A program made the position numbers and the translations under genes. The notes under the pieces were generated by a model. That model saw nothing but the letters and a program-made list of their open reading frames with translations. It searched no databases and was not told where the DNA came from. From Desulfovibrio sp. Dsv1 (GTDB taxonomy: Bacteria > Desulfobacterota > Desulfovibrionia > Desulfovibrionales > Desulfovibrionaceae), in assembly GCA_000403945.1 (NCBI GenBank), contig APFI01000079.1:1-14461 (forward strand): DNA of 14,461 nt, written 5' to 3'. Positions within the stretch are counted from its first letter, which is position 1. Each line of letters begins with the position of its first letter. This document shows positions 1 through 6,638 of this stretch, piece by piece.

Positions 1-207
1 CTGAGTTGGCTATAACGTATACCAGTACTCAAAGGGACTAAACACCTAGGCCTTGGGGGCGGCCATCGCGCCGGATACGCTTTTCCTGTGCCCACCGCCC
101 TGGAAGGCGGCGCGTCGGCCCTGCTTAACTGTGAGTCTGCCAATGGAAGCTCGAACCCCTGGCATGGTTCGGCCTCCCTCCTTGTGCGCCATTTCTTTTG
201 CCCCGCT

Positions 208-495
208 CTACATGAAAGCATGCGGAACGCTACACTCATGGGTCTGTTCGAACGGGCCATACGGATCGGGCCCATGACGCTGTCCTCCAGCAGCCCTTGG
301 AAGAGCATGAACAGGCCCAGCGCCGCGATGATCTCGCAAGCAGGATGTCCAACATCCGCCGGAGAACGGCGTGGATGTTTCCGCGTCCACGTCCGAAATT
401 TCGGACGGCGTCTCATACGCGGCGGGCGGCTGCACGGAATGGACCGGATCGTCCTTGCGCCGGAAATTGCGGCGCGCGTTTTTCGATCGGAGCAC
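208..495 (-). pseudogene. Possible decayed small membrane-protein gene (unrecognised)
   Basis: I do not recognise this gene. A GTG at 495 follows a GGGGAGG ribosome-binding site by 5 nt. It opens a basic N-terminus (VLRSKNARRNFRRKDDPVHS) that reads with very high third-position GC to about position 350. The high-GC3 pattern then moves to other minus-strand frames. One gives RRMLDILLA, and the next gives EIIAALGLFMLFQGLLEDS followed by VMGPIRMARSN, which looks like a hydrophobic helix and a basic turn. The original frame continues to a stop at 208 but in poor-looking sequence. The simplest reading is a gene broken by two small indels. The plus strand is also open here (88-555), so the direction is not certain. 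It begins just downstream of the terminator of the reductase gene and has no visible promoter. Confidence 0.25.
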
Positions 496-524
496 GCCTG
501 CCTCCCCTGCGGCGGCCAAGGTGC

Positions 525-573
525 AAGAAAAACGGACTCCGCGCCACGCCCCTGAGACGCCGGAGCGGAGCCC
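525..573 (-). terminator. Rho-independent terminator of the reductase-rhodanese gene
   Basis: On the minus strand a 9-bp stem (GGGCTCCGC at 565-573 pairing with GCGGAGTCC at 534-542, one G-U pair) encloses a GC-rich 22-nt loop. It is followed at once by GTTTTTCTT. It lies 28 nt after the TAA of the upstream gene, the expected place for an intrinsic terminator. Confidence 0.7.
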
Positions 574-600
574 GCAGATGCCCCGAATACAAGCTGTGGC

Positions 601-2310
601 TTACGGCTTCAGCCCCATTTTGTCCACGGCCTGCATACCGCCCGTGGAATTGACCACGTCGATGATGCCGTTGCGGGCCAGGACCAGCAGGCTGTCATAG
701 GCGCGCAGGCCCGTATTGCAGATGAGGGCCACAGGCCGGTCTCTGGGCACCTCATTAACCCTGGCCGCGATTTCCTCCAGAGGAATGGAGTGCCATTCCG
801 GGTGCTCGGCCTGCGTGGCCTGACCGGCCTTTGCCGGGCGGGCGTCGATAAAGAAGACGTGGTTCTGGCTGCGGTTTTTCCACAACTCCATGAATTCGTC
901 GCCAGTCACGGGTTTGAAGCGCCCGGCCAGCACGTTGTCCGCCACGTTGCCCACCACGTTGACCACGTCCATGGCCGAGGCGAAGGGCGGCGCGTAGGAA
1001 ACTTCCAGGTTGGATATGTCCTCCACTGTGGGCTTGGCGTATTGCAACACGCTGGCCACGGCGTCCACGCGGGCCTTGAGAGCGTCGCCCGCCGAGCAAG
1101 CTCCCTGGATGCCCAGCACACGGCGTGTGAGCTTGTCCGCCACCAGTTCCAAGCTCATCATGTTCTTTTCAGGATAGAAGTGGGCGTGGTCCAACTGCTC
1201 CACACTGACGCCGATGGCGTCGTAGCCTTCCTTGCGGGCGCGTTCCACAGTAAGGCCCGCGCCGCAGAAGGACAGCTCGAAGAGTTTCACCGCCCAGGCA
1301 CCCACATAGCCGGGGAAGGTGGCGTCGCCGCCCGCCAGATTGGTGCCGATGACACGGCCCTGGCGGTTGGCCATGCTGCCCAGGGGCAGATAGCCCGGCT
1401 TGCCGGTGATGATATTTTTGATGCACACGCAATCTCCGCCCGCGTAGATGGCCGGGTCTGACGTGCGCATGCGCTCATCCACCACCACCGCGCCGAAGGG
1501 GGCCACTTCCAGCCCCGCGTCCTTGGCCAATTGGCCGTTGGGGATGAATCCGGCGGCAAAAATCACGAGTTGGGCGGGCAGTTCGCGCTTGTCCGTGACC
1601 ACCCTGCTCACCGCGCCGTCCCTGCCTTCCAGCTTGAGCACTTTTTCGGAAGTGTAGATGTTCACCTTGTGGCTTTCGCAATCATGGGCGGCCATCTTCG
1701 CCAGGGAGTGGGAGAGCGCGCCCGGCAGGATCTGATCCATCATTTCCACCACGCTGACCTTGACGCCCCACATGTCGGCCAAGGCCACGGCGGCCTCCAG
1801 ACCAATGAAGCCGCCACCCACGATGACGGCCTCGCTGACCTTGCCTTCCTGGCATGCCGAGCGGATGGCGGCGGCGGCCTCCAGGCGGGTGAGCGAAAGC
1901 ACGTTGTTGAGGTTCTTGCCCGCCACCGGCGGCACGCGCGGGATCGCGCCCGTGGCCAGCACCAGCTTGTCGTAGGGCAGTTTTTCCTCCTTGCCGCTGA
2001 TCACGTCCTTGATCAGCAGGGTCTTGGCCGCGCGGTCAATGGCTACGGCGCGGGTCTGGTTGCGCACGGTGAAGCCCTTCATGGCGCGGAAAAATGCGGA
2101 GTCGCGCACAGTGTGGTAGGGCGTGGAGCGCAGGTCGTCCAGATTTTGGATCTCGCCGGAAACATAGTAGGGGATGCCGCAACCGCCGTAGGAAAAGTAG
2201 ACGTTTTCATCCAAAAGGGTTACTTCGGCGTCGGGCATCAGCCGCATGCAGCGGGATGCGGCTTTGGGTCCCAAGGCCACGCCGCCCACAATGAGAATTT
2301 TTTCAGGCAT
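601..2310 (-). CDS. FAD-dependent CoA-disulfide / persulfide reductase with C-terminal rhodanese domain
   Basis: A 569-residue flavoprotein of the pyridine nucleotide-disulfide oxidoreductase class, CoA-disulfide reductase type. The N-terminal FAD fold starts with ILIVGGVALGPKAASR. The single redox cysteine, C44, lies in SYGGCGIPYY. An ATGAIPR segment (about 119-125) and a second nucleotide-binding fold VIVGGGFIGLEAA (162 on) bind flavin and NAD(P)H. After the dimerisation domain, residues from about 465 form a rhodanese domain with its own cysteine, C531, in ICNTGLRAYDS. By family knowledge, such fusions reduce CoA persulfide, polysulfide or CoA disulfide with NADH in the cytoplasm, the rhodanese half handling sulfane sulfur. 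The start at 2310 is preceded by AAGGAG at 6-nt spacing. It lies 88 nt after selB on the same strand and ends at a clear terminator. Read-through from selB is possible; I saw no convincing promoter of its own. The exact substrate is inferred. Confidence 0.9.
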   Translation of the reverse strand: MPEKILIVGGVALGPKAASRCMRLMPDAEVTLLDENVYFSYGGCGIPYYVSGEIQNLDDLRSTPYHTVRDSAFFRAMKGFTVRNQTRAVAIDRAAKTLLIKDVISGKEEKLPYDKLVLATGAIPRVPPVAGKNLNNVLSLTRLEAAAAIRSACQEGKVSEAVIVGGGFIGLEAAVALADMWGVKVSVVEMMDQILPGALSHSLAKMAAHDCESHKVNIYTSEKVLKLEGRDGAVSRVVTDKRELPAQLVIFAAGFIPNGQLAKDAGLEVAPFGAVVVDERMRTSDPAIYAGGDCVCIKNIITGKPGYLPLGSMANRQGRVIGTNLAGGDATFPGYVGAWAVKLFELSFCGAGLTVERARKEGYDAIGVSVEQLDHAHFYPEKNMMSLELVADKLTRRVLGIQGACSAGDALKARVDAVASVLQYAKPTVEDISNLEVSYAPPFASAMDVVNVVGNVADNVLAGRFKPVTGDEFMELWKNRSQNHVFFIDARPAKAGQATQAEHPEWHSIPLEEIAARVNEVPRDRPVALICNTGLRAYDSLLVLARNGIIDVVNSTGGMQAVDKMGLKP

Positions 2311-2343
2311 ATATCACTCCTTGGTACATTTATAGGTCGCAGG

Positions 2344-2393
2344 CTTTTCGTTCGCCGGCAAGGAAAATAAACGGCCCGGCCGGCGGCGAAAAG
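2344..2393 (-). repeat. Imperfect inverted repeat between selB and the reductase gene
   Basis: CTTTTCGTTCGCCGG (2344-2358) is nearly the reverse complement of CCGGCGGCGAAAAG (2380-2393), giving 12 paired positions around a small internal mismatch. On the minus strand the loop contains a second short hairpin, CGGC-CGG-GCCG, followed by TTTATTTT. It could be a weak terminator or attenuator after selB, or simply a structured spacer. There is no clean U-tract after the large stem. Confidence 0.35.
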
Positions 2394-2398
2394 ACAAG

Positions 2399-4345
2399 CT
2401 AACGTCCCCGGTAGCTGCGCTGGTCGCCGACCCGTACGGTTATCCGCTCATTGTCCATGTATTCCAGCAGGGCGATGAGATATTTGCGGGACAGGCCAAG
2501 AATTTTCTTCAAACCACCCACATCCAGGTTTTCGTGATCGGCGAACCAGTGGCGTACCTGTTCCAAGATGCCGCCCAGCGCGGCAACGTCGTAATAGAGG
2601 CCGTCCTTCACCTTGACCAGAGCGCCTTCTTCGCAGAGCAGGCGCAGCACAGGTACGGCCTCCTTGGCGCTGACGCCCAGCTCTTCCAACACGTCCTTGG
2701 CGTTGGGCGGGGTGAGGCCCGCGCGCTGATGGGCCTCCAGCAGCTTTTGCCGCAGGCCCGCCTGATCCGCCACCAGGGTGACCTTATGCTCCGTCAGGCG
2801 CAGGCCTTCGCCTTCCACGGCCAGACGGCCCTGTTTGAGGGCCGCGTCCAGCACCTTCTGGATCAGACGCAGCGGCAGTTTTTTGCTCCATCCGGACAGC
2901 AGGGCGTTGCGCGAAAAGGCGGGTTTGAGCGGATCCTTGCGGTGCAGGTCCGCCGCGCACGCCAAGCATGCCGCCAGCAGGTCCGCGAAAGCCGCTTGGC
3001 TGATCCAGAATCGGCTCTCCCTGTCCCAGCAGAGGGCCTCGGCCTTGGAGGACAGCAGGTTCAGGCCTGATTCCAGGGCGGACGCAGGCAGGCCGGTGAG
3101 GACCCTGAGACGGGCCTCGTCGGCCCCGTCCCTGCCGCGCAGGAGCAGAACGGCGCGGATCAGGGCAGCGCGTTCATCGGCCTTGCCGTTGCAGGCGCGC
3201 TCGTGCAGGTCGGGCAGATTCCGCAGCAGGTTCAGCTTGTCGGCCAGTTCCGGGTCCTTGCGGCGCAGTTCCGGCGGCAGGGGGCTGACCAGAACGCCCC
3301 CGGCCACAGTTCTCAGGGGTGAATAGGCCCGCAGCACGCAATGGTCGTCAAACACGCCCACCATGTCCTCGGCAAAGCGCACTTCGGCCAGCGCGGTCTC
3401 GCCGGGAGCCAGCTTGTCACGGTCGCGGAAAACAACGCGGGCCGGGCATTCGCGCGTGCCGTGGTGAAAATGGATTTCCACCCGCTGGCGCAGCGGCCGG
3501 GGGGAGGAGGAAAGGCAGGTCAGGCGGAGCAGCCAGCGCCGGGAGGGGAAAAGCTCGCCGGGCCGGGCCAGCACGAAACCGCGTTCAATTTTCGTGACCT
3601 CCAGGCCCTGCACGTTGATGGCGCAACGCTGGCCCGCCGTCACCGTGTTAACGGGCTTGCCGTGGCGTTGCAGGCCGCGCGCGCGGGTGGGCAGGTCCGG
3701 CGGCATGAAGCGGGCTTCATCCCCGGTATTGACCGCGCCGGAAATCACTGTGCCGGTGATGACCGTACCGTGCCCCTTCATGCTGAACACGCGGTCCACG
3801 GGCAGGCGGAAGATGTCGCCGCGCCACCGCGGGGGCAGCTCGGCGGCGCATTGCAGGATATGGGCGCGGAGCGCGTCCAGGCCGTCGCCCGTGGCCGAGG
3901 AGACGGGAAAGACCGGAGCGTTTTCCAGAAAGGTGCCTTGCAGAAAGCGCTGGATGTCCTCTTTGACTAGGACGATCCAGTCCGCCTCGACCATGTCGGT
4001 TTTGGTCAGGGCCACAAAGCCGTTGCGGATGCCCAGTAGGGAGCAGACTTCCAGATGCTCGCGGGTCTGGGGCATGACGCCCTCGTCTGCGGCGATGACC
4101 AGCATGATAAAGTCCACGCCCGCCGCCCCGGCCACCATGTTTTTGACAAAACGCTCGTGGCCGGGCACGTCCACGATGCCCAAACGTTCGCCATCGGGCA
4201 GGTCCACCCAAGCGAAGCCCAGCTCAATGGTGATGCCTCGGCGCTTTTCCTCTTCCAGGCGGTCGCAGTCGATGCCGGTGAGGGCGCGCACCAGAGAGGT
4301 CTTGCCGTGATCAATATGCCCGGCCGTGCCCAGTACAACAGCCAT
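2399..4345 (-). CDS. selB: Selenocysteine-specific translation elongation factor SelB
   Basis: A 648-residue GTPase that brings selenocysteyl-tRNA to in-frame UGA codons marked by a SECIS hairpin. The N-terminal G domain shows GTAGHIDHGKT (6-16), the GITIELGFA switch segment, DVPGHERFV and the SelB-type ALTKTD in place of NKxD. The translation-factor beta-barrels follow (RVFSMKGHGTVITGTV). The C-terminal third is a series of winged-helix domains ending in VGGLKKILGLSRKYLIALLEYMD, which bind the mRNA hairpin. The length is slightly above the roughly 610-620 residues usual in enterobacteria. The open frame extends upstream to 4444, but the ATG at 4345 has GGAGGG 8 nt before it and begins the conserved MAVVLGTAGHIDHGK, so I chose it. 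A strong promoter lies just upstream. No selA, selC or selenoprotein gene was found in the window. Confidence 0.96.
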   Translation of the reverse strand: MAVVLGTAGHIDHGKTSLVRALTGIDCDRLEEEKRRGITIELGFAWVDLPDGERLGIVDVPGHERFVKNMVAGAAGVDFIMLVIAADEGVMPQTREHLEVCSLLGIRNGFVALTKTDMVEADWIVLVKEDIQRFLQGTFLENAPVFPVSSATGDGLDALRAHILQCAAELPPRWRGDIFRLPVDRVFSMKGHGTVITGTVISGAVNTGDEARFMPPDLPTRARGLQRHGKPVNTVTAGQRCAINVQGLEVTKIERGFVLARPGELFPSRRWLLRLTCLSSSPRPLRQRVEIHFHHGTRECPARVVFRDRDKLAPGETALAEVRFAEDMVGVFDDHCVLRAYSPLRTVAGGVLVSPLPPELRRKDPELADKLNLLRNLPDLHERACNGKADERAALIRAVLLLRGRDGADEARLRVLTGLPASALESGLNLLSSKAEALCWDRESRFWISQAAFADLLAACLACAADLHRKDPLKPAFSRNALLSGWSKKLPLRLIQKVLDAALKQGRLAVEGEGLRLTEHKVTLVADQAGLRQKLLEAHQRAGLTPPNAKDVLEELGVSAKEAVPVLRLLCEEGALVKVKDGLYYDVAALGGILEQVRHWFADHENLDVGGLKKILGLSRKYLIALLEYMDNERITVRVGDQRSYRGR

Positions 4346-4377
4346 GTTCCGCACCCTCCGTCGAATATGCCAGAGCG

Positions 4378-4406
4378 AATATACATCGGAGGATGTGGCA
4401 TTGCAA
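4378..4406 (-). promoter_or_regulatory. Sigma70-like promoter for selB
   Basis: On the minus strand TTGCAA (4401-4406), a 17-nt spacer and TATATT (4378-4383) match -35 at 4 of 6 and -10 at 5 of 6. Transcription would start near 4371, giving a leader of about 26 nt that includes the selB ribosome-binding site. It sits just beyond the cheV terminator, so selB appears to be separately transcribed. Confidence 0.6.
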
Positions 4407-4420
4407 ACGGGACGAACGCA

Positions 4421-4449
4421 AAAAATGGGGAATGCGCGACACATTCCCC
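4421..4449 (-). terminator. Rho-independent terminator of cheV
   Basis: Minus strand: GGGGAATG and CATTCCCC form a perfect 8-bp stem around a 7-nt loop (tgtcgcg), followed directly by ATTTTTTGCG. It lies 33 nt after the cheV stop codon. Confidence 0.85.
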
Positions 4450-4482
4450 GTAATTGCTACATTTTTGTAGGGAGATAAAAAA

Positions 4483-5505
4483 TCAGGCTGTTTCGGTCTG
4501 GGCCCGTTCCCGGTCCCTGATCAGGGCCATGGCCCGTTTGGCCAGCTGGGTCACTTCCGGCTTGGAGATCTGGTCGTCCACGCCCACGCTTTCACCCTTG
4601 TGGCGCAGCTTGTCCGTGATCAGGGAGGAGAAGAGCACCACCGGCAGCTGTTTGAGCATGGGGTCGGTCTTGATGCGGCGGGTCAGGTTCAGGCCGTCCA
4701 TGACCGGCATTTCAATGTCCGAAACCATAATATGCACAAAATCGGTAATGGGGCGGTTGTCCTCCTCGGCGCGGCGCTTGAAGTCTTCCAGACGTTCCCA
4801 GGCTTCGCGGCCGTTTTCCACGACCTCCACAGTGAAGCCCGCCTTTTCCAGCAGGTCGCGCTGCATTTCACGCACCAAGGCCGAGTCGTCGGCCACCAGA
4901 GCCCGGTAACCGGTGTTGTCCCAATCCTCGCCCAGATCGTCCAAGCGCAGGCCCAGTTTGGGATTGAGGTTGGCCACCACTTTTTCCAGGTCCAGCAGGA
5001 AGACGATGCGTTCCTCCAGCTTGACCACGCCGATGACCGTATTGTTGGACACTGCGGCCACGTATTTGTTGGGCTGTTCCACATTTTCCCAGCTGATGCG
5101 GTGAATGCGGTTGACCCCGGACACCATGAAGGCCGTGGTGACGTTATTGAACTCCGTCACGATAGTCTTGGGCTGTTCGTCGGTCTGGGGGTGGGTCTTG
5201 TCCAGCCACATGGCTAAGTCCACTAGCGGGATGATCCGGGAGCGCAGGTTGAAGGCCCCGAGCACGCTGGGGTGCTGCACTTCGGGCAGTTCCGTGACCT
5301 TGGGCATGCGGATGATTTCCAGCACCTTGGCCACGTTGACGCCGTAATACCCCCTGTAGGAACCCGTACCGGCGGGCACCTGCGGATCGGCATCCACATT
5401 CTCCATACCCTCGCCAACTGAGGGAGGGGCGGCTTCATCCAGGTAGAATTCCACCACTTCCAGCTCGTTGGTGCCGGCTTCCAGCAGAATATTGGTCTGA
5501 GCCAT
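4483..5505 (-). CDS. cheV: CheV-type chemotaxis coupling protein (CheW domain + receiver)
   Basis: A 340-residue cytoplasmic protein that couples chemoreceptors to CheA and carries a phosphorylatable receiver. The CheW domain occupies about residues 15-190 (GVNVAKVLEIIR, HPSVLGAFNLRSRIIPLVDLA, ERIVFLLDLEKVV). The receiver starts with ALVADDSALVREM. Its phospho-acceptor is D263 in VSDIEMPVMDG, with the switch Ser in VLFSSL and K315 in ISKPE. Between the first CheW strand (EVVEFYLD) and YYGVNVAKV there are roughly 30 extra residues rich in Pro, Gly and acidic residues, where many CheV proteins have a short turn. The start at 5505 has GGAGG 4 nt upstream. It lies 103 nt after ispH and ends at a strong terminator. 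No other chemotaxis gene is in the window, so it is an isolated cheV, a common situation in this group. Confidence 0.93.
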   Translation of the reverse strand: MAQTNILLEAGTNELEVVEFYLDEAAPPSVGEGMENVDADPQVPAGTGSYRGYYGVNVAKVLEIIRMPKVTELPEVQHPSVLGAFNLRSRIIPLVDLAMWLDKTHPQTDEQPKTIVTEFNNVTTAFMVSGVNRIHRISWENVEQPNKYVAAVSNNTVIGVVKLEERIVFLLDLEKVVANLNPKLGLRLDDLGEDWDNTGYRALVADDSALVREMQRDLLEKAGFTVEVVENGREAWERLEDFKRRAEEDNRPITDFVHIMVSDIEMPVMDGLNLTRRIKTDPMLKQLPVVLFSSLITDKLRHKGESVGVDDQISKPEVTQLAKRAMALIRDRERAQTETA

Positions 5506-5608
5506 GCTGCCTCCGAAAAGACGCTCTTCCTACTGACACGGCGGGGAAAGCCCCGATGTCCCGGTTTGTTCCGCGCGCGGGGCGGCCCGGTGGATGGCCG
5601 TGCCGGAC

Positions 5609-6475
5609 CTACCGTGACGCCAGCCAAGTTTCAGCGGCATCAATAAGACTTTTCGGCGTAGATGCACCGGCCGTTAGGCCTGCGCGCGTTTTTTGTGTAA
5701 ATCTTTTGGCGTCAAGCTCGTCTGCGCTCTCCACATGGAAGGTGTCGATGCCGCTCAGCGCCGCCACATCCGCCAGACGGCGGGTATTGCCGCTCTGTCT
5801 GCCTCCCACGATTACCATGACATCCACCGAGGAGGCAATGCTGCGGGCCTCTTCCTGGCGTTCGCGGGTGGCGTCGCAAATGGTGGAGAGCACTGTCAGA
5901 CCGGAGAACCGGGCGTGCAGCGTCGCTTCTAGGCCGGAGAAGGTCTTACGGTCCTGAGTGGTCTGAGATGCCAGCACATGGGCGCGGCCGGGGTCCAGAC
6001 GCAGCCCGGCCAGCTCCTCCGGGCTGCCAAAAACATACGCCGGGCCGTGGGCATAGGAGACCAGACCGCGTACCTCCGGGTGGTCGGCCTCCCCGAAGAG
6101 CAGCAGGATTGCTCCCTGCCGCGTGGCCCGCGCGATGGCCAGCTGCGCCTTTTTGACCTTGGGGCAGGTGGCGTCCACAACCAGCGCGCCGCCCGCGCGT
6201 ATGCGCTCCTCCGTCTGCCGGGGGATGCCGTGGGCGCGGATGATGACCCGGTCGCCGGGTGACAGCTCGGCGGCGTCGCGCACGCAGAGCACGCCTTTGG
6301 CCTCGTAGTGTGCCAGCACGTGCGGATTGTGGATGATGGGCCCCAAGGTGCGGATGCGGCCCTGCGGCCCGTCGGCGTTCGCGGCGACGGTTTCATCCAG
6401 GGCCGTGTCCAGCTTTTGCAGGGCCAGACTTACGCCCATGCAGAAACCTGCGGTTTTGGCGCGGACAACCTCCAT
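5609..6475 (-). CDS. ispH: 4-hydroxy-3-methylbut-2-enyl diphosphate reductase IspH (LytB)
   Basis: A 288-residue iron-sulfur enzyme of the last step of the methylerythritol phosphate (non-mevalonate) isoprenoid pathway. It reduces HMBPP to IPP and DMAPP in the cytoplasm. The three cluster-binding cysteines are present: C12 in TAGFCMGV, C104 in DATCPKVKK and C200 in STICDATRERQ. The conserved substrate-site segments LGPIIHNPHV, IIRAHGIP, HPEVRGL and VGGRQSGNT are also present. The length is normal for bacterial IspH. The start at 6475 is preceded by GAGGAG at 7-nt spacing and begins the conserved VVRAKTAGFCMGV. It is 163 nt downstream of the dihydrouridine synthase, and that gap is AT-rich enough to hold a promoter, though I could not assign one firmly. 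Confidence 0.96.
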   Translation of the reverse strand: MEVVRAKTAGFCMGVSLALQKLDTALDETVAANADGPQGRIRTLGPIIHNPHVLAHYEAKGVLCVRDAAELSPGDRVIIRAHGIPRQTEERIRAGGALVVDATCPKVKKAQLAIARATRQGAILLLFGEADHPEVRGLVSYAHGPAYVFGSPEELAGLRLDPGRAHVLASQTTQDRKTFSGLEATLHARFSGLTVLSTICDATRERQEEARSIASSVDVMVIVGGRQSGNTRRLADVAALSGIDTFHVESADELDAKRFTQKTRAGLTAGASTPKSLIDAAETWLASR

Positions 6476-6638
6476 CTACCGGCTCCTCGCGTTCAGTCTT
6501 TTCGCTGCCGGCGTTGTCAAACCTCGCTTTTTATTCCGGTTGAGTGTCATAAGAGTACACGCCCCCATAAAAAGCTCGTTTTCCTAGTCGGCAACAAAAA
6601 TTTTGAGCGCTGCTTATGGCGTTATTTGAATAAACCTT

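Noticed and set aside
46..165. 39-codon minus-strand ORF (ATG at 165) with AAGGAGG 11 nt upstream
   Set aside because: The ribosome-binding site is good, but the peptide (MPGVRASIGRLTVKQGRR...) shows no recognisable features, overlaps a doubtful decayed region and has no promoter. One suggestive site is not enough.
88..210. Possible tRNA-like sequence (GGTTCGAGC on the minus strand around 150, TGCCA/TGGCA arms), considered because selB is nearby
   Set aside because: The T-arm does not pair properly and no acceptor or anticodon stem could be built, so it is not a tRNA-Sec or other tRNA.
790..1461. Long plus-strand ORF opposite the reductase gene, and similar long antisense ORFs opposite selB (3341-3970, 3594-4310), cheV (4600-5217) and SulP (9622-10440)
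   Set aside because: These are shadows of high third-position GC on the coding strand. The minus-strand proteins have clear family motifs and the antisense ones do not.
2329..2334. TATAAA on the minus strand upstream of the reductase gene as a -10 box
   Set aside because: No -35 lies at normal spacing, and the transcript would start at or inside the ribosome-binding site.
5542..5555. CGGGG-CTTT-CCCCG hairpin after ispH as a terminator
   Set aside because: There is no U-tract on either strand, so it cannot be called an intrinsic terminator.
6515..6520. TTGACA on the minus strand upstream of ispH as a -35 box
   Set aside because: The hexamer is perfect, but the sequence 16-18 nt downstream (ACTGAA region) is not a -10. 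A different start may be used.
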